The notes beneath the pieces were generated by a model. The model saw only the letters and a program-made list of their open reading frames with translations. It was not told the DNA's origin and did not search any database. The position numbers and the translations under genes were made by a program. A stretch of DNA of 62,839 nt. It comes from Anaerolineae bacterium (lineage in GTDB: Bacteria > Chloroflexota > Anaerolineae > Aggregatilineales > Phototrophicaceae). Positions 49,092 to 57,603 of the stretch are shown here, one piece after another. Position 1 is the stretch's first letter. Each line of letters opens with the position of its first letter. The stretch is from NCBI GenBank assembly GCA_022843745.1, contig JALHNB010000022.1, forward strand, positions 31,113 to 93,951. The letters run 5' to 3'.

Positions 49092-50156
49092 TTGCATAAA
49101 CTAAATCAATATTGTGTGGTCGCACTTATATGCGGTTTCATAATGATATGTTTGAGTTCTGATGTGTTCGCTCAAAACGAATCGCTAAAGCCGATTTATT
49201 CAGGAACTCCTATTGTAAATATTGCTTGGTCATCGGACAGCCAAAAGCTTATTTTTCAGGATAGTCTAACTGGGGAAACTCTTTTGTCAGGTGAGCGATA
49301 TTGGCATTCGTATGACATCACCACCCAATCATTCGTTCAATCGGCGACTTGGCCGTTGCAACCAGCCTTAACATCAGATTTAGCAAAAACATTCAATGTG
49401 GAAAACGGAGCAGATGCAGAAAGCAGACTCTTGTATCTTTCACCCAACGGTCAGTATATTATCGGTGGCGACGAACTCGCATTGAACGCTCCGCTTGAGA
49501 GTTCGATGCTCTTTGCCGATCTTCAAAGTGATCGTATATTTTCTATCCCTATACCAGCTTTAGGTATCTCATCTGACCCAGACTCATTCAATGTTCATTG
49601 GAGCAATGATTCTGGAGCCTTTACCCTTTTAATAATGGCGCTCCAGGTGAGTACGCCGAGCTATATTTACTATGTCAACGGCTATAATGAGAATCCTGCG
49701 AATCTTACCCTACAGGATATGACATCTTTTATCGTTAATGACCAGGAGTACTCGACTATGAAGATATTTGATGTGTCTTCAAACGGAGAGCGCGTCTTAG
49801 TTCATGGCAGTTATATCATTCCAGCAAGTGACACTAGAGAATACGAGTATGGATTTCCTATTGTGATGTGGAATGCCAAGGATGCTTCACAGCATTTCGT
49901 CATTGATGAATTCAACAAATCTGGGTTTAATTTGAGATCGGTCAGCTTTGCACCCGACAATGATAACCAGATTCTAGTGTTAAATGAACAAGGACTGGTG
50001 CAGTATGATTTGTTAACTAAGATGACCACAATTTTGAGGGCTGATCTGAACTCGATGTGGGCCAATGAAGCTTTGTTTTCCCCAGATGGAAATTGGCTTG
50101 CGCTTACTGAGGGTGAGGTTGTGGAAAATATATATCTAATCGACCTTAGAAATTGA
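49092..50156 (+). CDS. Secreted beta-propeller-like protein
   Basis: 354 aa from TTG 49092, with AAGAGGAG upstream. Signal peptide: YCVVALICGFIMICLSSDVFAQ. The mature part has several blade-like units (IVNIAWSSDSQKLIFQDSL, LLYLSPNGQYIIGGDE, FNVHWSNDSGAFTLLI, VSFAPDNDNQILVLNEQG, ALFSPDGNWLALTEGEV), the SPDG/W pattern of TolB/WD40-like propellers. Function unknown. Codon use appears more AT-rich than adjacent genes, hinting at different origin. A strong terminator follows. Confidence 0.8.
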   Translation: MHKLNQYCVVALICGFIMICLSSDVFAQNESLKPIYSGTPIVNIAWSSDSQKLIFQDSLTGETLLSGERYWHSYDITTQSFVQSATWPLQPALTSDLAKTFNVENGADAESRLLYLSPNGQYIIGGDELALNAPLESSMLFADLQSDRIFSIPIPALGISSDPDSFNVHWSNDSGAFTLLIMALQVSTPSYIYYVNGYNENPANLTLQDMTSFIVNDQEYSTMKIFDVSSNGERVLVHGSYIIPASDTREYEYGFPIVMWNAKDASQHFVIDEFNKSGFNLRSVSFAPDNDNQILVLNEQGLVQYDLLTKMTTILRADLNSMWANEALFSPDGNWLALTEGEVVENIYLIDLRN

Positions 50157-50190
50157 GTTAAGTTTATTGGTTTATACTCGCTCGACAGAG

Positions 50191-50221
50191 AAAAGCCGAG
50201 TTCGTGTGACTCGGCTTTTTT
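50191..50221 (+). terminator. Rho-independent terminator
   Basis: AAAAGCCGAGT (50191-50201) and ACTCGGCTTTTTT (to 50221) form an 11-bp stem around TCGTGTG, with T-run on the plus strand and A-run on the other side, so it may act in both directions between the propeller gene and the Trm112 gene. Confidence 0.9.
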
Positions 50222-50234
50222 GATCGCGAGTAGG

Positions 50235-50474
50235 TTATTCAGCGGGCGGCGGGACGGGCAGTTGATCAACAGGCGTATCTTTCCATTTTTCACCTTCTTC
50301 GACCAGCATCACTGGGATGCCGTTGCGAATCGGGTATTTGTTGCCGGAGTCGGCACTCACCAGCCACGAATCCTTGACCAGTTGCAGCCGTCCGGGGTCA
50401 GCGCCTTTGTCCTTGTAGTGTACCGCCACAGGGCAGCGCAAAATTTCGAGCAGTTCGGCATCAATTACAGACAT
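50235..50474 (-). CDS. Trm112 family protein
   Basis: 79 aa. LLEILRCPVAVHYKDKGA and YPIRNGIPVMLVEEG match the Trm112 family, small partners and activators of methyltransferases; in some bacteria YcaR-like. The Zn-knuckle CPxC is here CPVAV, so the metal site is absent. No cognate methyltransferase is adjacent; possible partners lie elsewhere in the window (29431). Normal length and compact gene. Confidence 0.88.
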   Translation of the reverse strand: MSVIDAELLEILRCPVAVHYKDKGADPGRLQLVKDSWLVSADSGNKYPIRNGIPVMLVEEGEKWKDTPVDQLPVPPPAE

Positions 50475-50550
50475 ACCGTTTTTCCTTCGATTTTCGTTTC
50501 ACAATTAGTGCAAGTATAACGGCGTGGTGGCAGGCCGTCAACGTCATGAC

Positions 50551-50577
50551 TAGGGTGCAGCGCACTGCGTCTCCCTA
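50551..50577. repeat. Imperfect REP-like palindrome
   Basis: TAGGGTGCAGCGCA followed by CTGCGTCTCCCTA, an imperfect palindrome with the TAGGG/CCCTA ends of the other elements. Intergenic between Trm112 and MFS genes. Confidence 0.55.
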
Positions 50578-50591
50578 CTCCGATTTCACAC

Positions 50592-51887
50592 TTATGGTTT
50601 GTCGCTGATTTCCTTGAGATCGAGGATTTCCGGCCAGATTTTCACCACGCCAAAGCAAACCAGCAAAGTCGCGAGTCCTCCGGCGACAACCGCGAAAACC
50701 GGGCCAAACAAGCCCGCGACGAGGCCGGATTCAAATTCGCCGAGTTGATTGGACGCGCCGATAAATACGCCGTTGACGGCAGAGACGCGCCCGCGCAGTT
50801 CGTCCGGTGTTCGCATGAGTACCAGCGTACCTCGGATAATCACGCTGATGAAGTCCAGCGCACCGAGCAGCGCAAGCATGAGCAGCGATAGCCAGAAATT
50901 TGTCGAAAGGCCAAAAATCGCCGTTGCGATTCCGAACCATGCGACTGCCCACAGCAGCGTTTTTCCAGATTCTTTGAACGGCGGCCTGTTCGCGAGGATC
51001 ACCGCCATTACAACTGCGCCAACGGAGGTTGCAGCACGCAGCCAGCCCAGTCCATCAGGGCCAACCATCAAAATATCTTTGGCGAAAACGGGCAGGAGCG
51101 CGGTTGCCCCGGCGAACAGCACTGAAAACAGATCGAGCGTGATCGAAGCGATAATCGGCTTGGTATCCCAGATGAAACGAAACCCTGCGAAGAGCGATTT
51201 CATGGTTACAGGTTCATCGGATTGTGGGATGTCGCGCCCACGTATCAATATGACTGCCACAATAAAGATCGCTCCTGCGACGGCATTCAAGGCATAAACG
51301 ATAGCAGCGCCGCCCGTAATCGCGATCAAACCGCCACCAAGCGCTGGCCCCAAAACCGAAGCAAGCTGCCAGGAAGTGCTGCTCCAGGTGGTCGCACTGT
51401 GGTAAATTTCCGGCGGGACGGTTTGTGGCACGAGTGTCGATGATGCCGGGCCGTTGAATGCCCGTGCGGTGGCGATACCCAGGACGCACAGATAAACCAG
51501 CCACAATGCGCCTTCCGTAGCGGAGATGCTCGCCAGCGCCAGTGAACCGAGCGCCATCGCCATTGTCGAGATAATCACGATTCGCTTGCGGTTATAGCGG
51601 TCTGCGACATGACCTGTGAGGAAAACCAGCAAAATCACGGGCAATATCTGAACCAAACCCATGAGGCCGAGTGCAAACGCTTCGCCTGTGCGGTCATAGA
51701 TTTCCCAGCCGAGCGCGACGGCGATCATCTGCCCGCCCAACGAACTCACGAATTCGCCGATCATAACGAGGCGAAAATCGCGAAAACGTAAGGCAGCAAA
51801 TGGATCATGGACGGTTGCCGGGAGCGCATTGACGGGTGGTTCGGCGTTTATATCTGGGCGTTCTTCATTCGGGTCTTGAATATCCAA
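50592..51887 (-). CDS. MFS transporter (MFS_3/EntS-like)
   Basis: A 431-aa major-facilitator protein with about 12 TMs. FAALRFRDFRLVMIGEFVS opens the first helix and GHVADRYNRKRIVIIS is the loop 2-3 MFS motif (D-R-x-x-R-K). ARAFNGPASSTLVPQTVPPE is typical of the EntS/MFS_3 group, exporters of siderophores and drugs. Substrate unknown. A 76-residue cytosolic N-terminal extension is not present beyond ~25 residues, and the C-terminus is short, so the gene is intact. Confidence 0.92.
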   Translation of the reverse strand: MDIQDPNEERPDINAEPPVNALPATVHDPFAALRFRDFRLVMIGEFVSSLGGQMIAVALGWEIYDRTGEAFALGLMGLVQILPVILLVFLTGHVADRYNRKRIVIISTMAMALGSLALASISATEGALWLVYLCVLGIATARAFNGPASSTLVPQTVPPEIYHSATTWSSTSWQLASVLGPALGGGLIAITGGAAIVYALNAVAGAIFIVAVILIRGRDIPQSDEPVTMKSLFAGFRFIWDTKPIIASITLDLFSVLFAGATALLPVFAKDILMVGPDGLGWLRAATSVGAVVMAVILANRPPFKESGKTLLWAVAWFGIATAIFGLSTNFWLSLLMLALLGALDFISVIIRGTLVLMRTPDELRGRVSAVNGVFIGASNQLGEFESGLVAGLFGPVFAVVAGGLATLLVCFGVVKIWPEILDLKEISDKP

Positions 51888-51913
51888 TTGGCGAGTCCTT
51901 TAATCAACACATA

Positions 51914-51937
51914 TAGAGGCGACTCCGCGAGTCGTCG
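51914..51937. repeat. REP-like palindrome
   Basis: GAGGCGACTCCGCGAGTCGTC, a palindrome of the GCGACTC/GAGTCGC type, located just upstream of the MFS gene. Confidence 0.65.
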
Positions 51938-52000
51938 TGAGTTCATGGGTCGGGTAGTCGGGTATGGCGTAACAGACCCAATTACATCCGAAGAATTGAA

Positions 52001-52741
52001 TCAGGTGGGTGTAAAGCCAAAGTAGTTGAGCAGTTCAATTACCGCGTTATTATAAGCCTTCGCGTTCTCATTCTCTACGATGATTGCATTTCGGTTGAGA
52101 AAATTCGCCAATTCCGTATGGTCATCGGCATTTAATCGAAATCCGTTGTGCCATATCGGAATCGTGTGCCTGCCGGATTCGAGCGCCCAGGTGATTTCAT
52201 CACGCGCATAGGGTGATGCCAGCGTTTGTGGGCCAACCAGACAGACGAAATGTTCGCGCGTTTTGACCTCGTTTTCCAGCCGTTCTCGCCAATCTTCCCC
52301 TGGGGCGAGTCCCGTGAGATCAAGAAAAGCGTCAACGCTGGCGGCTTTCAAACGTGCCAGAACCAGTAAGGCAAAAGCGCTGCTTTCGGCACGGTTATAC
52401 GAGATAAAGGCTTTGGTCGAGATCGGCTTTTCGAGCAGTAGGAAGGCTTTTTCGGTGAGCAGATAATCGGTTCCGTAGTTTGCCTCGTTTTTGAAAGCCA
52501 GATAGCCAAACGCGATCAGAAAATCTGGCGAAGGATGCTTCCCCCGCCATTTATGAGCTAAATATTCTCCGACCTTCTGGCTGCTCTCGCTGTTATAGCC
52601 AATCCAGAACACCCCATGCGGCGTGACCGAAATCATCGCACCCCACATTTTGTTGACCGCGCCCCACGCCAAGTCACGCGCCAGTGTATGGATACGTTCT
52701 ACAGCGTCATCAGGTGGTGGGAGTTCAAGCGGGTTTTGCAT
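52001..52741 (-). CDS. TIR protein with an unrecognised N-terminal domain
   Basis: 246 aa. Residues ~1-105 form an alpha/beta domain I do not recognise (MWGAMISVTPHGVFWIGYNS, GEYLAHKWRGKHPSPDFLIA). The TIR domain is at ~108-240: KAFISYNRAESSAFALLVLA, LDLTGLAPGEDW, VCLVGPQTLASPYARDEITW, with Glu182 of ARDEI at the catalytic position. Differs from the other two TIRs (QHIDF, SPDSLNS absent). No cyclase, STING or SAVED partner is adjacent; the divergent neighbours are unrelated. NADase function and any role of the N-terminal domain are inferred. Confidence 0.88.
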   Translation of the reverse strand: MQNPLELPPPDDAVERIHTLARDLAWGAVNKMWGAMISVTPHGVFWIGYNSESSQKVGEYLAHKWRGKHPSPDFLIAFGYLAFKNEANYGTDYLLTEKAFLLLEKPISTKAFISYNRAESSAFALLVLARLKAASVDAFLDLTGLAPGEDWRERLENEVKTREHFVCLVGPQTLASPYARDEITWALESGRHTIPIWHNGFRLNADDHTELANFLNRNAIIVENENAKAYNNAVIELLNYFGFTPT

Positions 52742-52929
52742 CAGGATAATCCATACTCGCGATTCTTATTCCACTATAACGGAACTGTGGCAAAGTTGCA
52801 TGAATACTGGCAATCAATGGACTCCCAGAGGTCGCTCCCTTGTAGAGCCTGCCTATGAAGGAGGCACAGGATTTTGGCGATTATAGGCATTGCTAGAATT
52901 TAAATTAAATCATAATATATTTTAAAAGG

Positions 52930-52958
52930 TTGATTCAAAAAGGATAAACCCGTATAGT
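52930..52958 (+). promoter_or_regulatory. Sigma70-type promoter of small membrane protein gene
   Basis: TTGATT (52930-52935), 17-bp spacer, TATAGT (52953-52958), about 75 bp before ATG 53036. A four-codon ORF (ATG 53006, MRLI, stop) lies between, preceded by AAGGAG. The larger gap 52742-53035 otherwise holds no gene that I can support. Confidence 0.55.
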
Positions 52959-53035
52959 ATGTGGAACTATTTGTAGCTCCTGTGTAAGGAGAATTGAAAG
53001 GTCGTATGCGTTTAATTTAGAAGGAGGCTCATATC

Positions 53036-53266
53036 ATGTTCGACCTGAATACGCTTCTGTTCGGTGCTTTGTTGGGATTGGCGCTGGGTGGCGCAATCGT
53101 TGCCTTCCTGATCTATGCCGCGATCAATGCAGCCAAAGAAAATGTTGAACGGGCGCGTTTTAATGGTTTTGGTAGTTCGGGTTTGTGGCCGCATGTATCA
53201 CGGTCTGAGCCGCAGCGCAATCATTTGCACACGTTAGGGCGCGACCTGGACTCGTTTGAGTGGTAA
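53036..53266 (+). CDS. Small single-pass membrane protein
   Basis: 76 aa with one strong N-terminal hydrophobic helix (LLFGALLGLALGGAIVAFLIYA, about residues 7-28) and a charged cytoplasmic tail. The Gly-rich helix may dimerise. A perfect AAGGAGG ribosome site 8 bp upstream and the upstream promoter support the gene. Function unknown. Confidence 0.75.
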   Translation: MFDLNTLLFGALLGLALGGAIVAFLIYAAINAAKENVERARFNGFGSSGLWPHVSRSEPQRNHLHTLGRDLDSFEW

Positions 53267-53315
53267 GTTAAAAAACGTTTCTTTTTAAAAACAATAAAAT
53301 TTATAGAAATACCGC

Positions 53316-53356
53316 TACTGCCAGTAGTGCCTCTGAATTGCGGCCTGCTGGCAGTA
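53316..53356 (+). terminator. Possible weak terminator hairpin
   Basis: TACTGCCAG (53316-53324) pairs with CTGGCAGTA (53348-53356) across a 23-base loop, followed by TACTTTTCC. The loop is long and the T-run short, so it is doubtful. Confidence 0.35.
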
Positions 53357-53432
53357 TACTTTTCCCCTAAAACTCCGCCTCATTAAACAGGTTATAATGA
53401 ATTGCGATAACTTATGCTCTGGAAGGTGAGTC

Positions 53433-54296
53433 ATGCAGTTAACGCGATTCGGAAACGCCGAGGACTTTTATCAACGGGTTGAATCTTTTCTGGTGGCACA
53501 TGAAGCAGAACATTGTTTGATTCTTGGGCTGTGTTCAACCTTAATCCGGCAGCCTGGATATTATCAAAATCCGTATCTGGCGTTGGTCGAGGAAGGTGAG
53601 ACGGTGCTGGCCGCTGCTTTAATGACACCGCCGCATAACCTGACACTCTCCTTAACACAGCATTCTGAGGTGTTCCGGCTGTTTGCAGATGATCTTTACA
53701 CGGACTTCAAAACGCTTCCGGGTGTTTCCGGTGCGCCTGAGATTTGTCGGGGTTTTGCCGAAGAATGGCAAAAAATCAGCGGTCAAACCTCCCGTCTCTC
53801 AATGGAGGAACGGGTTTACCGCCTTGATAAAGTGAACCCAGTTACGGGTGTTGCAGGTCATTTTCGCCGTGCGACAGAGGCGGATCGAGCTTTGCTGATG
53901 AAATGGATAATCGCGTTCGAGAAAGAGGCTTTTGGCAGTGTTGTGACCGATGAGGCTAACCGCGAAAAAACCGTTAATGCCATGCTCACTTCTCCGATTC
54001 GCGGGGCATATTTCTGGGAAGATGGCGAACAGGTTTCGTTCTCAGCGTATGGTAATCCGACTCCTCATGGTGTTCGCATTGGCCCAGTCTATACGCCGCC
54101 GGAATATCGGGGACGTGGTTATGCCAGCGCGTGTGTGGCTGCATTGAGCCAATACCTGCTGGACAGTGGGCGCAAGTTCGTAACGTTGTTTACCGACCTC
54201 GCCAATCCAACATCGAATCATATTTATCAGGCCGTTGGCTATAATCCGGTGATTGATTTTGATGTACTCGAATTCGAGCCACTTGAATCGGCATAA
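53433..54296 (+). CDS. GNAT N-acetyltransferase
   Basis: 287 aa. The C-terminal ~130 residues are a GNAT fold: the acetyl-CoA-binding segment VYTPPEYRGRGYASACVAAL (R/QxxGxG/A), followed by LFTDLANPTSNHIYQAVGY. The N-terminal part (QLTRFGNAEDFYQRVESFLV) has a second, partly degenerate GNAT-like or accessory domain. Typical substrates are amines or peptides; none can be specified. A GGAAGG-like site precedes ATG 53433. No operon partner is obvious. Confidence 0.88.
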   Translation: MQLTRFGNAEDFYQRVESFLVAHEAEHCLILGLCSTLIRQPGYYQNPYLALVEEGETVLAAALMTPPHNLTLSLTQHSEVFRLFADDLYTDFKTLPGVSGAPEICRGFAEEWQKISGQTSRLSMEERVYRLDKVNPVTGVAGHFRRATEADRALLMKWIIAFEKEAFGSVVTDEANREKTVNAMLTSPIRGAYFWEDGEQVSFSAYGNPTPHGVRIGPVYTPPEYRGRGYASACVAALSQYLLDSGRKFVTLFTDLANPTSNHIYQAVGYNPVIDFDVLEFEPLESA

Positions 54297-54363
54297 GAAT
54301 TTTCCGTTGGTGGCGTGTGTATGAGGTTGATTACAGAATATATTGCTGGAAGGACGCTAAAAA

Positions 54364-55455
54364 ATGGCAACTGTGGTAGATTCGACCCCCTCGGTTTCGA
54401 CTCCTGCGCGGATGAAAGGGTATCCGCTTGGTGGTGTTCGCTTTGATGCAATATTCGTTGTCCTGTCGTTATGGCTGATCGGTGGGCTGGCGATAGATGG
54501 GTGGGCGCACACACACGGCCAAGTCGATACCAGCTTTTTTACGCCCTGGCACGCGGTTTTTTACAGTGGCTTTACGGCGGTTGCCCTGTTTTTATTCGTC
54601 AATCAATGGCGAAATCTTTCCAAAGGTTTTCCACTGCGTCGGGCGCTGCCAGCAGGCTATGAATTGTCGCTTTTTGGCGCGGCCATTTTCGCAACGGGCG
54701 GTGTAGGTGATATGTTCTGGCATACCCTGTTTGGCGTTGAGGGCGATTTAGCCGAAATTTTACTCAGCCCGACACATCTGCTCCTGGCGATTGGCATGGC
54801 CTTAATCACGAGTGGGCCATTACGCGCGGCGTGGTTCAGGTCGCAAAAAGAACATTCACAGGGTTGGCGAATGTTAGCGCCGATGCTGTTCTCAGCGACT
54901 CTGATCTGGTGCATCCTGTCATTTTTTACCGCGTTCGCGCATCCCTTGACGGAAATTTATGCGACCCAAAGCCCCTGGCGATCTGATGCTTACCTGACCC
55001 AGAACGGCGGTGTTGCCAGCATTATCCTTCAAGCAGCCATACTTTCAGGCGTTACCCTGCTGCTGGTGAGGCGCTGGACGCTGCCCTTTGGTGCGCTGAC
55101 GCTGATGATGACTCTCAATGGCCTCGTCATGTGTGTTTTTCAGGATTATTTTTCGCTGATTCCGGGCGTGTTCGTCTCAGGCCTGATTGCCGACATTCTT
55201 TTAGCAGTTCTCAAGCCATCGGCGGATAAGCCCTCCCGTTTTTATCTCTTCGCATTTCTGATGCCACTGGTTTTTTACGCGCTCTATTTTGTCTCGTTGC
55301 AGCTTACAGAGGGAAGTCTTGGCTGGACGGTTCATCTGTGGCTTGGCTCGGCATTCGTAGCAGGCATCGTCGGCCTGTTGGTAAGCTTTTTGCTTATCTC
55401 GCCGTTCCAGTCGCCAGATTTGACTCCAGATGGGGAATATACTACAACACCTTAA
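54364..55455 (+). CDS. Polytopic membrane protein of unknown family
   Basis: 363 aa with about ten TM helices. Several His/Trp positions in or near helices catch the eye: WAHTHG, FFTPWHAVFYSGF, GDMFWHTLFGVEGDLAEI and SPTHLLLAIG, a pattern that could bind a metal or haem. No known family is recognised. Starts after GGAAGGA with ATG 54364. Sits between the GNAT and the HisKA-containing gene with short gaps; shared operon is possible. Confidence 0.75.
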   Translation: MATVVDSTPSVSTPARMKGYPLGGVRFDAIFVVLSLWLIGGLAIDGWAHTHGQVDTSFFTPWHAVFYSGFTAVALFLFVNQWRNLSKGFPLRRALPAGYELSLFGAAIFATGGVGDMFWHTLFGVEGDLAEILLSPTHLLLAIGMALITSGPLRAAWFRSQKEHSQGWRMLAPMLFSATLIWCILSFFTAFAHPLTEIYATQSPWRSDAYLTQNGGVASIILQAAILSGVTLLLVRRWTLPFGALTLMMTLNGLVMCVFQDYFSLIPGVFVSGLIADILLAVLKPSADKPSRFYLFAFLMPLVFYALYFVSLQLTEGSLGWTVHLWLGSAFVAGIVGLLVSFLLISPFQSPDLTPDGEYTTTP

Positions 55456-55478
55456 TCAGGTAATGTCGGAGGAAAAAC

Positions 55479-57569
55479 GTGTCGCAACTGCCCATTCGTC
55501 AATTGACCCTCTATAAGCAAGGCATCGGTTATTTTGAGCGGCGCGGCAAAGTTGAAGATCAGATGGTCTCATTAGTCATTCCGCGTGATGCAACAAATGA
55601 TGTATTAAAAAGTCTGAATGTGATTGTTCATCAAGGCGGACAGGTACTTAGTGTCGATTACGAAACTCCGGAAGATAAACAGAAAGTGCTTGATGAGCTG
55701 TCCATCAAATTATCCGAGCGCTCAAGTATGGTGGATTTGCTGGTCAGCTTACGCGGAAGCCGCGTCACGCTACGTCTTGATGATTACCAAGAAGTGAGTG
55801 GACAGGTGATTGGTGTCGAGGCATCTCTTACCGCTGCTCAACAACCTGCAACCGTGTTATTGCAGCCGGATACAGGCAGTGTACAAGTGTGGTCGATTGC
55901 TCAAGTACACGGCATTTCGCTTCTGGACGAGCGTGCCTCAACCGATGTCGCATTTTTCTTGAATCTAAGCCGTACCGAGCAAGCACGAACGACGTTGGCG
56001 GTCCGCCTCTCAGAAGGTAAGCATGATCTCGGCATCAGTTACCTTGCTCCCAGCCCAACCTGGCGCGTCAGTTATCGTATCGTTGCCGATAGACCTAATC
56101 AAGCGCGGTTAGTGGGATGGGGCCTGTTTGATAATTCGTTGGATGAAGATTTAGAGGATGTAAAGCTCACCTTGATGTCCGGGCGTCCAATTTCGTTTTC
56201 ATACGGCCTGTATGAATCTCGCACTCCCTCTCGTCCTGAAGTTTTAGATGACCCACTAGCCATTGAGGCTTTTTCGGATGATCCGCGTATGGTCGAGACA
56301 GTCAGTGCAATTTCGCACGATTTGCGAACTCCTTTGTCAACAATTACAGGTTTTACAGAATTGCTAGAACAGATGGGAGGATTAACTAAAGACCAGTCCG
56401 GAATAGTAAAAAATATTCGTCAGGCTAGCCAGCGGATGTCTGCTTTGATGAATGATTTGTTAGGAATGGTGCATTTGCGTGAACAAGCCGATTCACCGGG
56501 GGGCCAATCTGATGCAACGTTTTATCGCTCCGGCCCATTGGGGGATTTGAAAGTCAGCGGTAGTTACTTTATCCCTGTGATGATGGGAAATGCAGAACCA
56601 GAGTTTATGATTTACAATGTTGAGGAGTCAATTTCTGTTCGCCGAGGGCAATCGGCAATGGTTCCCATTATTAATACAGAGATTACCTATGAAGAGCTTT
56701 GTGTTTATAATGGCGATAAAATGCCTAATCATCCGCTGCTCGTATGGCGTTTTCAGAATGCCAGCGGTTTAGCGTTGGAACAAGGGCCTCTAACCATTAT
56801 TCGCAATGACCAGTATTTGGGTGAGGGACTGCTGCGTTTTACAGGCGCGGGAGATGATATTCAAATTGCGTATGCTTTGGAATTTGGCATTCTGGTCAGT
56901 GAAAAAATAGAATGGACCGCCAAACGTCCCTGGCAGGTTGTGTTTGATGCTGAACGCCGACAAACTCTCCTTACACGTTACCAAATTACGGAATATATTT
57001 ATTCACTATCCAGCCGCGTTGGGCGACGGATTGATGTTTTGATTGAAAGACGTGACCCTAGCAAAGGTGAATATTTTGAAATGGCAACACCAGCATTGCA
57101 AATGGCTTCACACACTCGCTGGTCAGTTACCGTAGAACCCAAGAACGAAACGGTTTTTACAGTTCGGGTTCGTAATTTTGAGGAAAGTTGGGAAGATGCT
57201 GCCAATTGGCGTACAGAGCTTATTGAAGAACTGCACACGGCAAATGTGCTGGGGGACGATAAATATGCGCTGCTTCAATCCTTGCTGAGTGAAAAACATC
57301 AATCAGCTAGCAATACCTCAGAAATCAAGAATTTTCAGGCCGAATATACCCAAATTGTTGCACTTCAAGAACAGTTACGAAAGAACTTGAGCGCTTTAGG
57401 TGAGTCAGAACGCGAAGTGACCATTCGTAATCGGATACTCGATGATTTAGAAACGAGTGAAAATCGCCGCCGCCAGATTGAAAGCCAGATTGTCGAACTC
57501 AATGTCCAGTTGAAACAAAGCCAGCAAACTCAGCATTCGCTTATTAACCAGATGTACGGTTCAGGCTGA
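55479..57569 (+). CDS. DUF4139-like protein with inserted HisKA dimerisation domain
   Basis: 696 aa. N-terminal ~250 and ~355-560 resemble the DUF4139/DUF4140 two-part beta protein seen in mucoidy-inhibitor A homologues (QLTLYKQGIGYFERRG, ISYLAPSPTWRVSYR, GWGLFDNSLDEDLEDVKLTL). Between them, residues ~272-335 are a HisKA dimerisation/phospho-acceptor domain, with the H box AISHDLRTPLSTITGFTELL placing His280. No HATPase or receiver follows. The last ~120 residues are a coiled coil (LREQLRKN, RRRQIESQIVELNVQLKQSQ). It may form a four-helix bundle or be phosphorylated by another kinase. Ribosome site CGGAGG before the GTG at 55479. Confidence 0.85.
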   Translation: MSQLPIRQLTLYKQGIGYFERRGKVEDQMVSLVIPRDATNDVLKSLNVIVHQGGQVLSVDYETPEDKQKVLDELSIKLSERSSMVDLLVSLRGSRVTLRLDDYQEVSGQVIGVEASLTAAQQPATVLLQPDTGSVQVWSIAQVHGISLLDERASTDVAFFLNLSRTEQARTTLAVRLSEGKHDLGISYLAPSPTWRVSYRIVADRPNQARLVGWGLFDNSLDEDLEDVKLTLMSGRPISFSYGLYESRTPSRPEVLDDPLAIEAFSDDPRMVETVSAISHDLRTPLSTITGFTELLEQMGGLTKDQSGIVKNIRQASQRMSALMNDLLGMVHLREQADSPGGQSDATFYRSGPLGDLKVSGSYFIPVMMGNAEPEFMIYNVEESISVRRGQSAMVPIINTEITYEELCVYNGDKMPNHPLLVWRFQNASGLALEQGPLTIIRNDQYLGEGLLRFTGAGDDIQIAYALEFGILVSEKIEWTAKRPWQVVFDAERRQTLLTRYQITEYIYSLSSRVGRRIDVLIERRDPSKGEYFEMATPALQMASHTRWSVTVEPKNETVFTVRVRNFEESWEDAANWRTELIEELHTANVLGDDKYALLQSLLSEKHQSASNTSEIKNFQAEYTQIVALQEQLRKNLSALGESEREVTIRNRILDDLETSENRRRQIESQIVELNVQLKQSQQTQHSLINQMYGSG

Positions 57570-57603
57570 TTTGTATGAATGATAATGCCATAAGGAGAAA
57601 ATT

